NCBI GenBank assembly: GCA_036417435.1
Contig: CM070903.1
Span: forward strand, 92,649,001-92,713,000
From: Inia geoffrensis
Lineage: Eukaryota; Chordata; Mammalia; Artiodactyla; Iniidae
Direction of reading: 5' to 3'
DNA: 64,000 nucleotides
This document shows positions 34,311 through 46,799 of this stretch, piece after piece. Both the position numbers and the translations under genes were made by a program. Under the pieces are notes generated by a model. The model was not told the origin of the DNA, made no database searches, and saw only the letters and a list, made by a program, of their open reading frames with translations. Positions within the stretch are counted from its first letter, which is position 1. Each line of letters opens with the position of its first letter.

Positions 34311-36730
34311 GGTCCAAGATGATAATGTAGGAAGATCCTGAACTCAACTTCTCCCAAGCAAACACCAAATCTACAACAATACAGAAACAATTTTCTCTAG
34401 AAAAAAATCTCCAAACTTGTAGAGCAACCCCGTCACTCAGGCAAATGAAAAGGAAACCACACTGTAGTGGGTAGGAGGGGCAAACACAAGATCTCAGCAT
34501 TAACCCCACCCCTGGCATTTCAACCCACAAATGGGAGGGAGGTCAAAACCTGGAGCTTCTCCCTGAGGAGCAAAGGGTTCATACCCCACATCGGGCACCC
34601 CAACTTTTAAGACTGGCACCTGACAGATGAGCTCCTAAAACATCTGACTTGGAAGACCAACAGGGTTCACAACTTGCAGAGCCCTGGTAAACTGAGGAAT
34701 GGCTCTTAAAGAGCTCATGCACAGACACATCCACTGCAGGGCCCAGCAGAGAAGACACCCTTTGAAAAGCACCCAGAGTTTGTGTGAGAGAGACTCATTT
34801 CATAATTTTGAAGTGCTGGTCTGAGGGGCAGGGGCCTGCTGGGATACTCTCCAGGGATAGAAGATGATGGGTGTCACCTTCCTGCTCTCCTTCTGCCTTG
34901 CTAAAGCCGGAAGGCTCCATCTTTTTTTCCCATTCTGGTGGGTGCCATTTTTATGTTCCAGTAGGTGGGCACTACTTCCATGTTCTCTCTCTGACTTGTT
35001 AAACCTGGCAGGCACCATTCTTTTTTTTCCCCCTTTCCCTATTATTTTCTTTTTATTCCTTTTTTTTTTTTTTTTTTTCTTTTTTCTGATGGGTGCTATC
35101 TTTGCACTCCAGCCCAGAAAGTGACATTTCTCATTCCACCTCATCCACACTCCAGAGTGCCTTCAACTCCTGGAGGGGAGCCTCTATGCATGCCTGGTGT
35201 CCCATTTTTTATGTCTGGTAACCCAGCTTTTGCAATTGCCACCCAGGGGACACACCTGACTGCCTGGCTCTGGAGGCCAGGAGGGCTTACATTCTTGGTA
35301 CCCTAGGAGTGTAATAATCAGAGATTCAGTTCTTGGCAGACTACCACTCTCAGGGCACTGCACAGATAGCAGACTGAAACACACCCCTAGTCTTTCTGAG
35401 AAAGAGGCCTATGTGCTTGCCCAGGAGCTCTGTCTTGAGGGACAGGCTTCTGGTTTGGCATACTTATAGAAGTCTATGGAGCTACTCTCATGGAAAAGAA
35501 GCCTGTGGATACAATCTCTGCACTCTCCCCCTCCACCAGCTTGCTAGTAACTTTCAGAATGAACCGTTTACCCTTTTCTGGTACCCTGACTTTTGCTGCC
35601 AAGAGACACTTCTACATTGTCCAGTTCCTGCAGCCATACCTGCAAGGCTTATACTTGCAGGTCCCACAGGACTCTAACCAATGGAGAAAGAGTTCTTAAA
35701 CAGCTAAACAGCTAACACCCCCAGCAAGAGGCACAAGAGGCAACAGACCCAGGAGTTCAATCTTTCTGTGAAAGAAGCCTATTAGTTTTACAACAGAGTT
35801 GCAGCCTGAGAGACTGGCTTCTAATTAAGCACACAACTATGGGCCAACTGTAACCTTTCCTGAGATCCTGAAGGGCAAGCACTATCTTTCTGCTTTCCTT
35901 CTGCCCTGCTCCAGAGCACCGGCTTCTCTCAGATGGGAGCTCTTAAATGTGTCTGGTGCTCTAGTCTTTACATCTGGTGCCATGGTTTTTGCAGCTGCCA
36001 CCCAGGGGATACCCCTTGATCATCTGGCTTCAGTGGCCAGGGGAGCTTGTATTTCTGGTCCCTACAGGACTGTAATAATCAAAGAGACAGTCCTTGGAAG
36101 GCTATCACCCCCAAGACACTGAACAGAGAGAAGTCTGAAACACACTTCCAGTGTTTCTGTGACTTGCCAGTCCTGGAGCTTCAACCTTAGGGGCAGGATT
36201 CAGGTTTGGCGCACATCTAGAGGCTATGGAAATGCTTTCAGGGAATGTAGGCTGAGAAATGCCATCTCTGTGCTTTTGCTCCGTCTCACTGCAACTCACT
36301 GGTATCTCCCAGAAAGGGCTTATACACTCATTCGGAGTTCCGGATTTTGTGACTGCTACACAGGAAACACACCTCCAGATCACCTGGCTCTGGAAGCCAG
36401 CAGGACTTATGTGTACAGTCTCACAGGACTATATTTGCATTCTTGAAAAGCTGCAGCCTGAGGATCTGGCTTCCAATCAGCCTGAATCTAGGTGCTGAAT
36501 GAGATCTTCCCCTTTAGGACACTGGCTGATCTTGGCACACCCTCAATTACTAGGAGCTATTAAAAATAAAATAGGCTGCATGGACCATCACAAAGGTCTG
36601 AGAGACAACCAAGAGCTAGGGCAGGGTTGAATGATAAGGGTCATCATCTACATAAGGCCAACCCTTATGTAGACTGGGAGAAGTGGCTGTCTCATCTAAC
36701 ACATAGAAACCATCAGAGAGTCAAGCAAAA
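34311..36730 (+). repeat. 5'UTR of the old L1, with repeated units
   Basis: Contains typical old-L1 leader blocks (TGGGATACTCTCCAGGGA, CTCCCTGAGGAGCAAAGGG, CATCGGGCACCCCAAC). From about 35237 the same paragraph recurs: TGCCACCCAGGGGA-like words at 35237, 35597 (weak), 35996 and 36354. Each is followed by CTGGCTCTGGAGGCCAG-like, GACTGTAATAATCA-like and GAAACACAC/TTTCTGTGA-like words. A T-rich run interrupts at 35059-35078. Open frames in this block have no protein support. Confidence 0.8.
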
Positions 36731-37690
36731 TGAAGAAATAGAGGAATTTTTCCCAAATGGAAAAATATCATAAAACCTCAGGGGGAAAAAAAAACAAACA
36801 CCTAATGAAAAAGAGGAAAGTAATATACCTGATAAAGGGTTCATAGTAATGATCACAAAGATGCCCCCTGAACTTGAGAGAAGAATGGAGAAAAACAGAG
36901 AGAACTTCAACAAAGAGACACAAAATGTAACAAACTTCCAAAAAGAAGTTGCAAAGCTGAAGAATACAATAACAAAAGTGAAAAATACACTAGAGAAGTT
37001 CAACAATAAACTAGATGAAGCAGAAAAAATTATCAGTGAACTCAAAGAAGGGTAGAGGATCTCACCCAATTGGAGCAAAAAAAAAAAAAAGAAAAAACCA
37101 AAAAAGTGAAGATAGCTTAAGGGACTTATGGAACTACATCAAAGAGGCTAACATTTGCATTATAGAAGTCCGAGATGAAAAGACAGAGAAAAAGACAGAG
37201 ATCTTATCTGGAGAAATAATGACTGAAAACTTCCCTCATCTGGAGGGTTGGGGGGTGGGGGGGAAACAGACTTCTAATCCAGGAAGCCTATAGAGTTTCA
37301 AATAATATGAACCCAAAGAGACCCAAAACAAGACACATTATAATTAAAATGTCAAAAGTTAAGGACAAGGAGAGAATTTTTAAAAACATTAAGAAAACAA
37401 ACAAACAAACTTGTAATATACAGGGAAATCCCCATAAGACTATCAGATTTTTCAGCGGCAAATTTTCAGGGGAGAAGGGAGTGTCACAATATATTCAAAG
37501 TGTTGGAAGAAAAAAAAAATTACCCAAGAATACTCTACATAGCAAAGTTATCTTCAGAATTGAAGGAGATAGAAAAGAAAAAGTTTTTCAAACAAAAACT
37601 AAAGGAATTTATTACCACCAAACTGTCCTTACTAGAAATGTTAAGGGATTTCTTTAAGTTGAAAAGAAAGGGCACTAATTATTAACAAGA
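36731..37690 (+). pseudogene. Old L1 ORF1 remnant
   Basis: A decayed ORF1p gene. Parts in different frames are recognisable. One is a coiled-coil piece (36849-37055, TFEKFNNKLDEAEKIISELK-like reading). Another is the RRM start (about 37102-37190, DSLRDLWNYIKEANICIIEV), followed by the late RRM (37307-37375, RPKTRHIIIKMSKVKDKE) and a C-terminal piece with QGNPHKT and the ELKEIEKKKFFKQKL reading. At least three frame changes and several stops separate them. It aligns part for part with the younger ORF1 at 28279-29215. Confidence 0.85.
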
Positions 37691-38548
37691 AAATATGTAA
37701 AAGTATAAATTTCATTGGTAAAAGTAAATATATAGTAAAGGTAGTGGATTAGTCACTTATAAAGACAGTAAAAAGGTTAAAAGACAAAAGTAGTAAAAAT
37801 AACTGTAACTACAATAATTAGTTAAGGGAAATACAAGATAAAAAGATGTAAAATGTTACATCAAAAACAAAACATAGTAGGGGAGAGTAAAAATGTTGAG
37901 TGCTAGAATGCATTCAAACTTAAATAGTTATAAATTTAAAATAGACTGTTATATAAGTTCTTATACATAAACCTCATGGTAATCACAAAGCAAAAACCTA
38001 TAGTAGATACAAAAAGATAATGAGAAAGTAATCTAAGCATACCACTAAAGAAACTCATCAAACCACAGAAGGATAGAGCAAGAGAAGAAGAAAGGAACAG
38101 AGGAACTACAAAACAGTCCTAGAACAATAACATGGCAATCAGTACATACCTATCATTATCACTTTAAATAAAAACGGACAATATTCTCCGAAAAGATGTG
38201 GAGTGGCTAAGTAAATTAAAACAAACAAACAAACAAAAAGCCACCAAAGAAAAAAACCATGGCCATCTGTATGCTGCCTACAAGAGACTCACCTCAGATG
38301 TAACAACACAGACTAGATGTGAAGGGATGAAAAAAGATATTCCATGCAAATAGAAACCAAAAGAAAGCTGGGGTATGGATACTTTTATCAGACAAAATAG
38401 ACCTTAAACAAAGATTGTTATAAGAGACAAAGAAGGGCATTACATATTGATAAAGGGGTCAATCAAACAAGATATAACATTTGTAAACATTTATTTACCC
38501 AACAAAAAAGCACCTAAATACATAAAACAAATATTAAAATATTAAAAG

Positions 38549-39143
38549 ACCCTACATATGAACAAAAGTTCCGTTCTGAGAGTGTGTTCGTAAGTCCAAC
38601 AAAGTTAGCCTAGATACCTAACTAACGCAGTTGGGTATACAGTACTGTATTGTAATAGGTTTATGATACTTTTCACACAAATAATACACAGAAAACAAAC
38701 AAACACAAAAAATAAAGAAAAGATTTTTAATCTTACAATACAGTACCTTGAAAAGTACAGTAGTACAATACAACAGCTGGTATACAGGGGCTGGCTTTAA
38801 GTGAACAGACAAGAAGACTTGCTGATTGGAGGAGGAAGGGGAGGTAGGAGATGGTAGAGTTGAAGAACTGTCAGCAATAGGAGATGGAGGGCAAGCTGCA
38901 ATTTCACTCACGCCTGCTTTTATGCTTGCTTCCAGAAATCCTGGGCTTGAAATAAAGATACTGTACTACTGTATTGTATACAGTACTGTAAAGTACACAA
39001 AAGCACAACCACTTGTAGAGGATGCACATATATGACAATATACCCCAGACATATGAACTAACTTATGTGACTGGACATACAAATGCACATTCGCATCTTT
39101 GAAAGTTCGCAACTTGAGGTTTGTATGTAGGGGACTTACTGTA
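38549..39143 (-). mobile_element. Tigger-like (pogo/mariner superfamily) DNA transposon, internally deleted
   Basis: About 595 bp interrupts the old L1 between TATTAAAAGA and ATAATAACGGTAGGGGA, which are adjacent in uninterrupted L1s. The ends form imperfect terminal inverted repeats: CCCTACATATGAAC...AAGTTCCG at the left and the reverse of CCCTACATACAAACC..AAGTTGCG at the right, closing with ACTTACTGTA. On the minus strand a frame starting at 38911 reads MSEIAACPPSPIADSSSTLP and then stops. This resembles the tail of a Tigger-type transposase that I recall from other mammals. It is full of AGTACTGTA/TACAGTA palindromic words. The transposase core is absent. Family name is by memory. Confidence 0.7.
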
Positions 39144-42100
39144 TAATAACGGTAGGGGATTTTAATAGTCCACTTATATCAATGGATAGATCATCCAGAT
39201 AGAAAAATCAATAAAGCAACATCAGCCTTAAACATGTTAGACTACATGAACTTAACAGATACATATAAAATATTCCATCCAAAAGAAAGAATACACATTC
39301 TTCTGTGCACATGGGATACTTCCCAGGATAAATCGTATGTTAGGGCACAAAACAAGCCTTAACAAATTTAAAAAGTATGAAATCATATAAGCATCTTTTC
39401 TGACAACAATGGTATGAAACTAGAAATCAATTATAAGAACAAAATGAGATAACTGACAAATATGTGGAGATTAGATAACATGCTATTTAACAATCAATGG
39501 GTCAACAAAAAATCACAAACGATATAAAAATCCTTGAGACAAATTTAAATGGAAATACAACATTCCAAAATTTATATGATGAAGTTCTAAGAGGGAAGAA
39601 CAGAGCAATAAATGACTATCTCAAGAAATGAAGAAAGTCTCCAATAAAACTTTAGTTTATATCTTAAGGAAGTAGAAAAATAAGAACAAAGCCCAATGGT
39701 AGTAGAAGAAAGGAAATAAAGATGAGAGCAGAAAGGAATGAAATAGAGACTAAAAAGACAATAGAAAAAATCAAAGAAATCAAAACCTAGTTCTCTGAAA
39801 AGAAAAAGAAAATTGACTAAACCCTTGGCTACAGTAACCAGATAAAAAGAGATATGGCTCAAATAAAATAAGAAAGAAAAGAGTAGATGTTACAATTGAT
39901 CACATAGAAATACAAAGGGTCATAAGAGACTACTGTGCACAGATATATGCCAACAAACTTGAAAACCTAAAAGATATGGATAAATTCCTAGAAATATACA
40001 ATCTCCAAGACTGAATCATGAATAAACAGAAAATATGAATAGATTGATTACTACTAAGGAGATTAAATCATTAATCAAAATCATCCCAACAAACAAAAGT
40101 CCAGGACCAGATGGCTTAACTGGCGAATTCTACCAAATATTCAAATAAGACTTATTACCTACTTCTCTCAAACTGTTCCAAAGGATTGAAGAGGACGGAA
40201 CTTCCAAAGTCATTTCACAATGCCAGTATTACCCTGATACCAAAACCAGAGAAAATCAGAGAAGGATACCACAAAAAAAGAAAATTACATGCTAATATCT
40301 CTGATGAAATAGATGCAAAAATCTTCCATAAACTATTAGCAAACTGAGATCAATAATACATGAATTGAATACCATGATCAAGTGGGACTAGGGAAGCAAG
40401 GATGGTTCAACATCTGTAAAAATCAGTATGATACCCCACATTAAATGAAGAACAAAAAGTATATTACTGTCTTAATAAATGCAGAAAAAAATTTGACAAA
40501 ATTCAACATCCATTTCTGATTTAAAAAAAAGAAATTCTCAACAAAGTGGGTATAGAGGGAACATAGTTCAACATAATAAAGGCCATATATGACAATCCCA
40601 CAGATAACATCATACTCAGTGAAAAAGCTGAAAGTTTTTCCTCCAAGATCTGGAACAAGGCAAGAATGCCCATTCTCACCACTTTTATTAAACATAGTAT
40701 TGGGAGTTCTAGCCAGAGCATTTAGGCAAGAAAAGGAAATAAAAGACAACCAAATCAGAAGAAGCAAAACTATCACTATTTACAGATGATGTGATATTAT
40801 CAATATATATGCAGAAAACCTTAAAGACCTCACAAAATATGTTAGAATAAATGAATTCAATAAAGTTGCAGGACACAAGATTAATATACAGAAATCTGTT
40901 TTTTTCCCATAGTTCATTGATAATGAGCTATTGGAAAGAGAATTCAAGAAAACAATCCCATTTACAACTGCAATAAAAACAATAAAGTACCTAGGAACAA
41001 ATTTAACCAATGAGCTAAAAGATCTGTACACTGAACCCTATACTACATTGATGGAAGAAATAGAAGACACAAATAAAAAGACAGGACATGATCATGGACT
41101 GGAAAAATTAACATTGTTAAAATGTCCATACTAGAAAATGCTATCCACAGATCAATTCTGTCTCTATTAAAATTCCAATGACATTTTTTACACGGCTAGA
41201 ATAATCTTGAAATCTGTATGGAACCACAAAAGACCCCCATTAGCCAAAGGAATCTTGAGAAAGAAGAAAAAAGTTGGAGGCACCATGTTCCCTGACTTCA
41301 AACTCTGTTACAAGTCTAGAGTAATCAAAACGGTATGGTATTAGCATAAGAACAGACACATAGGTCAATGAAACATAATATAAAGCCCAGAAATAAACCC
41401 ACACATTTAGTCAATCAATTTATGATTAAGGAGCCAAATACATACAATGGGGAAAGGACAGTCTTCAAAAAGTGGTGCTGGGAAAACTGGACAACACACG
41501 CAAAAAATGAAACGGGATCACTATCTTACACCATCTTAACTCAAAATGGATTAAAGACTTGAACCTAAGACTTGACGTCATAAAACTAGAAGAAAATATA
41601 AGTGGTTAGCTCTTTGACATCTATCCGGGAAATAATTTTTTGTATTTTACATCAGAAGCAAAGGTAACAAAAACAAAAAATTGGTACTACATCAAATTAA
41701 AAAGCTTTGAAATTTATCAAATTTTATCAAATCATGTATCTGATGAGAGGCTAATATACAAAATATGTAAAGAACTCATACAACTCAATAGCAAAGAAAA
41801 AAATCTTAATAAAAAATGGGCAGAATATCTGAATAGATATTTTCCAAAGAAGACATTTAGAAGGTCAATAGGTACATGAAAAGATGCTCAGCATCACTAA
41901 TCATCACGGAAATGCAAATCAAAACCACAATGAGATATCACCTCACACCTATCAGATGGCTATTTTCAAAAAAACAACAAACCACAAGTGCTGAAGTAGT
42001 GGAGAGAAGGGAATCCTACTGCATTGTTGGTGGGACTGTAAACTGTTGTAGCCACTATGGAAAACAGTATGGAGTTTCCTCAAAAAATTCAAAGAAGAAC

Positions 42101-42271
42101 TTCCATATGATTCAGCAATTCTGCTTCTGGGTATTTATCTGAAGCAAACAAAAGCACTAACTCGAAAAGATACATGTACCCCCATGCTCACTGCAGCATT
42201 ATCTACAATAGCCAAGACATGGAAACAACTTATGTGGGCATCAATGGGCGAATAGAAAAAGTGGTATATGA

Positions 42272-42312
42272 GTGTGTGTGTGTGTGTGTGTGTGTGTGCA
42301 TGTGTGCGTGTG
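42272..42312. repeat. (TG)n microsatellite inside the old L1
   Basis: TG repeats with CATG and CGTG interruptions, in the ORF2 3' region where other L1 copies here also show GT/TA expansion (15547-15566). Confidence 0.9.
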
Positions 42313-42888
42313 TATTACTCAGCCACAAAAAGAAGTGAAATCTTGCCGTCTGTGACAACATGGATCAATCTTGAGGGCATTACGCTAAATGAAATAAGTC
42401 AGACAAAGAAAGACAGATACTGTATGATCTCACTTCTATGTGGAATCTAAAAACAAACAAAGCTCATAAATAGAGAGAATAGATTGATGGTTGCCAGAGT
42501 TGGGGGGTGGGCAAAGTAGTTGAATGGAGTCAAAAGGTACAAACTTCCAGTTATAAAGTAAACAGGTCATGGAGATGTAATATACAACATTGCCTGTAGT
42601 TAATAATACAGTTATAAAATAAATAGGTCATGGGATATAATATACAACATGGTGACTGTAGTTATTAACACTGTATTTCATATTTTAAAGTTGCTAAGAG
42701 AGTAGATCTTAAAAGTCCTCATCACAAGGAAAAATTTGTAACCACGTATAGTGATGGATGTTAACTAGACTTACTGTGGTGATATTTCTCAATATATACA
42801 AATATCCAATTACTGTGTTGTACACATGAAACTAATATAATGTTGTATGTCAATTATACTTTAATAATTTTTTAATTAAAAAATCACA

Positions 42889-43456
42889 AGTTGTTTATAA
42901 TTTAGAAGGCCAAAAATTCTAAAATGCAAGCTAACCAGTTCTATGTCTAGACTGACCCTTACAATCCTCAAAGAATAAACATTTATTCCAAAAGCAAAAA
43001 AATGATTCAGGGCTGTTCTTCAAATAATACAATCTATTAAACTTGTTCTGATATTAATGCACTTCCCATTTTTCATATTATTTACCTCCTATCTATCTAA
43101 ATTGAGTTTTAATGTTCAACACTATGGAGGATTGTGTGCCTAGTGGAAAAATGCATTACTGGGAGAATTTAATATAAGCTGCATCTTTAGGATATAAAAC
43201 AAAATTGTATTCATATTAATTTTAGCCAAGTCACTAGGATTGGCTGTTGGAATTTCACTTCATAACAGAGTTGATTCATTAAGTACGCAATGACCAGCTA
43301 GTGCCATGGTGTCTACCAAGGGCAGAGAGAATCAAAAAACAAAAACAAACAAACAGAAAAAAAAACCCCACCTTTTCTAAGAGACTAATCATGCTTTGAA
43401 TGGAAGTACAAAATATAGTATACACAAAGAAAACATTATAAGCTTTCAGATGCCTG
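42889..43456. other. Unassigned DNA
   Basis: No gene or repeat recognised. Confidence 0.5.
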
Positions 43457-44262
43457 TGAAGGGTTAACAGAATATGCCACCCCAAAATATATCACTTGGC
43501 ATAAGTATTATTTTGAGCTGAAAGCAACTGAGAGGAAGCAAATTCAAGAAAAGCTCTCTGCCCTCCCCCTTTTACCTAAGAACAGGACATAGATTTGTTA
43601 AAGGTGCCAATCCTCCTCTCTCCACTAGAAAGGACAGAATTTAATCAACTGGAGATAAGTTAGAACCTTATCAATCCAGAGGCTGGCACTAGAAAAAATC
43701 TACACACCACACCTGGCTAAAATTAGCCCTTATTTACCATCACCATCCTCATCTATTTTCCTTCCCACAATTTGCTACCCCAGATACACAAAATCCTTTT
43801 CCTTTTTGTCTGTCACTTCTCTACAAAATTATGGTTCTTTTGTTAAGATGATAATATGAACCCAAATTCTAACCACTCTGTTCAATTACTCATCATTGAG
43901 TACTCCCACTAGGATGCATAACTCAAGTTTAATTAACTTCAGTTTGCTCTTTAATTAAACTGTTTTTTGTTTTTGTTTTTGTAGTATGCGGGCCTCTCAC
44001 TGTCGTGGCCTCTCCCGTTGCAGAGCACAGGCTCCGGACGCGCAGGCTCAGCGGCCATGGCTCACGGGCCCAGCCGCTCCGCAGCATGTGGGATCTTCCC
44101 GGACCGGGGCACGAACCCGTGTCCCCTGCGTCGGCAGGCAGACTCTCAACCACTGCGCCACCAGGGAAGCCCTATTAAACTCTTTTGTTGGTCTAATTTG
44201 CAGAATCCCAGCCAACAAACCTAAAATGGATGGAGGAAAAAGAAAAATTTTCCTCCCTTGCA
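43457..44262 (+). repeat. LTR-like element (ERVL type suspected), split by a CHR SINE
   Basis: Begins TGTGAAGGGTTAACAGAATATGCC and, across the SINE at 43966-44172, continues with GTTGGTCTAATTTGCAGAATCCCAGCCAACAAACC and ends near TTTTCCTCCCTTGCA. The two parts join smoothly at the duplicated ATTAAACT word, so this is one element. The composition and TG...CA ends suit an old solo LTR. I recall similar ends in ERVL-class LTRs but cannot name the family. No gag, pol or env is visible. Confidence 0.5.
43966..44172 (-). mobile_element. CHR-type SINE, short form
   Basis: Minus-strand copy, complete, with a patterned A-tail (CAAAAACAAAAAC on the SINE strand) and CpGs retained. Duplication ATTAAACT.TTTT flanks it (about 43954-43965 and 44174-44186). 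Inserted into the LTR-like element. Confidence 0.9.
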
Positions 44263-44626
44263 CCTGGGAGATCCAATGGCAGGTGTGCTAGAATAACAAG
44301 AGAGGTTTAGACAGAAGTCTTCACCTACACTTCTAAAGAATTAACATACCCAAATTGATGGAACAAGGGTGCAACATGCAAACAGGTTAACAGAAAGAAT
44401 ACAAGCAGGTTGGGACAGAAAGAAATCAGTATTGGTAAGATAAGGAGGTTGTTTTCCTGGAGCTGAGGATGGGTGGGATAGTTGTGATTCCCTTAAGAAT
44501 AGTCAGGTGGAAGACAATGAGCCAACAAAAGAAACAGTGGACATTTTGTTTCTCAAGAGATATGTCATTTATTTTGGCTTCCTTTCCCTTTGTTTAGCTT
44601 CTGGAGCACTTTATAATTCTTTCCAG
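44263..44626. other. Unassigned DNA
   Basis: No gene or repeat recognised. Confidence 0.45.
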
Positions 44627-45031
44627 TGAGAGTTTTTGTGTCCTTGTTCAGTTTATACTCCCTTAAGTAAATCTTCTCAGGTCATTGATTCTATGGTTTC
44701 AAATATATATTTGGTGGCACAGTTTCCTTTTCGTGTGGAACCAAGTCCATCGTTTCATTTATCAAATGAAGGACAAAGCATCACTGCTTTGTCTGTGCAT
44801 TTAATTATGGGTCCCCATAGAGCAGCCCCCCTTTTTTCAGATATGTTTAAGCACTTAAATCTACACATTAGATGAAGGGAAGATTTGATCAGTCTCATTC
44901 AGCTTAATGTGCCTCCAAGTCCTACTATTAAAGCATTAAATGAAGAAACAATCAAACAAGAGAAAACAGGAAAGAGGAAATGTATAGATAAAGAACTAGT
45001 AGATACAGATGTTGAAGAATTACAAGTAAAC
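44627..45031 (+). pseudogene. Possible decayed coding fragment, unidentified
   Basis: One plus-strand frame stays open from just after TGA 44627 to TGA 44876, then continues in the same frame to TGA at about 45029. The result is about 134 codons with a single internal stop. The second part (44879-45031) reads QLNVPPSPTIKALNEETIKQ and then a lysine- and glutamate-rich end (KRKCIDKELVDTDVEELQVN), which looks more protein-like than chance AT-rich frames here. The internal TGA could have been CGA. I do not recognise the protein. A processed-pseudogene or retroelement fragment is possible, and chance is not excluded. Confidence 0.25.
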
Positions 45032-46799
45032 TGAAAGATGCCCCTAGTAACATGTTCTAATGTGCAATCACCTGATTTGTCGACCAAAATATACAAATGG
45101 GCTGTTTTGCTTTATGAATATTGAGTCCTGAAAAACGGAGGTGGAAAGCTATTGTTATGTAGTAAAGATAAATTAAGGCACTCCAAAATCCAGCATTAAA
45201 TCTTTTAAAATAAAGCCAACTTGTAATATGATATTTGGTATTAACCTCCACATTTAATAAAAGTCACTTAAGATCAAAATTCAAATTACCTATTTTTACT
45301 TTTACCCACCTGTGTGATTTACCTGTCCTCAATTTCAAGCCTTCCAATGCCTCCAGTTGTTTCTAAAAACAGTGTTAATATTGTCTCAGTCTGATATAAA
45401 TACCTGTGTTTAATGAGACATAATATTGACTTGCTCAACTAGTTATTCGACCCTTAATTCACAGGTATCAATTGAGCACTTCATTTCTACACACTGTCGT
45501 GTTCTCAGATGCAACGTTTTTAATAATAGTGCCCCTTCCAAGAACTGTTCTATTCCTTTGAACTTTTTCCTTATTTTTCATCTTATTCTCTTTTAGCATT
45601 GCATTATTTTTCCTTATTTCTCTGTGGTTTCTCCTATTTTGTTTTCCTCATTTTGTGTATATCTCCCCAGCCTTCTCTTCACATCATACATTATTCATTG
45701 CTTTCTTTCCATGTATCATCATCACAGAAGTTCGTCTTTCTCCTCTCACTTGCATTCTTATTCATTTATTCATTATACATGCTTTGCCATCCCCTCCTGC
45801 ATACATCAAGGAAAACCTCCCACTCACTAATTCACATACTCATTTATTTTCTAATATTTTCTCTTTCTATGTACAATTTCCCTGATGTTTTCTCAAAGTT
45901 ATATGTATATAAAGAAAATATCAGTATATATGAGTAAAGCTCTGTAATATCTATCATTCAATCCATCCATCTATACCAACCTATTTCTCTCTGTTACATG
46001 TAAATGTATAAATATAGTATACGTATATAAATACAACATACATATAAATATATATGTGTGTGTATGTGTATTTGTGTTATCAGTGTCTGAGTGTGTGTAT
46101 CCAGTTTTTCTTACTTTTCCACTCATTTTTTCTTCTCATTTTCTCATCTTTCCTCTTTTTAATCATGAGCTGAATATTTAAAGACCTGTGTATGTTTACT
46201 GTGTTTAACACCAGTAAAAAAAGAGTTGTTTGAGCTGGGTTACTCCATCTCTAAACATGGTGGAAGGGTTAGCAGAGCTAATCTAGGAAAAGCAACAAAG
46301 TAGTGGCTCCACCCCTCTACTCTGCTGCCAGTGACATTTGGCATCATTCCCAAATGGTGGTTCTTTCTACTCCCCCTGAGTCCAGGTAGCCATGAATGCT
46401 AAAATCACTTTTCCTTGAATCAGGGGAAAGCTGCTGGCATGTTGGATGAGACAATTCTTCATCATTCTAATGAAGCATGTCAGACATTCCTGAACTCACT
46501 CCCCTACTCAGCACTGAACAGCCATGGCAAACCCCAACCCAGCCCCCAAGACCTGTCCTTATACTAAGTGGAGAGATGCATGAGTCAGAGAGGATGAAAG
46601 AGGGACCTCATCGGGGCTTGAATAACAGAACTTTCCTTCCTAGAGGAGGAAGGAAGGTGCTGGAACAAGGCCAACATGGTTGCCTTGGCTGGAGACCACC
46701 GTGTTCAGTAAAGCCAGATGTTGCGAGGACAACTCCAGCCTGGCAAAGAAGCTAGTCAGCTGCAAACCTCACTGTCCTATGGAATTCAGCTTCCAAAGG
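45032..46799. other. Unassigned DNA with pyrimidine-rich and TA/TG-rich patches
   Basis: 45540-45900 is C/T-rich and gives several overlapping spurious frames. 46010-46105 is TA/TG-rich (ATATATATGTGTGTGTATGTG). 46240-46760 is more GC-balanced, with a 92-codon frame that shows no domain. No gene is claimed. Confidence 0.45.

Larger units (their letters stand above)
38140..42445 (+). pseudogene. Old L1 ORF2 remnant, interrupted by a transposon
   Basis: Endonuclease and reverse transcriptase of an old L1, no longer translatable. Landmarks in order: the ETH block of the endonuclease near 38280 (Q and L lost to substitutions), the IYAPN region near 38490 (now IYLPN), the Tigger-like insert, GDFN near 39150, SPGPDG near 40100, [12 protein letters not shown] near 40650 and a reverse-transcriptase signature that reads FTDD instead of FADD near 40779. 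The zinc-knuckle-like region near 42000-42060 has changed cysteines. Frameshifts and stops are spread throughout. A GT repeat has expanded near the end (42272-42312). Confidence 0.87.
34311..42888 (+). mobile_element. Old, nearly full-length L1 with a nested DNA transposon
   Basis: Starts with GGTCCAAGATGATAATGTAGGAAGATCC, a decayed L1 5' end, and ends with GTCAATTATACTTTAATAATTTTTTAATT. In order it has a 5'UTR (34311-36730), ORF1 remnant, ORF2 remnant split by a Tigger-like insert (about 38549-39143), and a 3'UTR (42446-42888). The 8.6-kb span exceeds the younger L1 because of the longer 5'UTR and the insert. Many stops and frameshifts show it is much older than the L1 next to it. No convincing target-site duplication remains. 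Confidence 0.88.

Noticed and set aside
34864..36498. Several 60-95 codon frames on both strands
   Set aside because: They lie in the 5'UTR of an old L1, overlap one another and have no protein-like features.
34280..42900. A degenerate target-site duplication around the old L1 (CAGAAGTTCTGG versus CACAAGTTGTTT)
   Set aside because: The similarity is too weak and gapped to claim.
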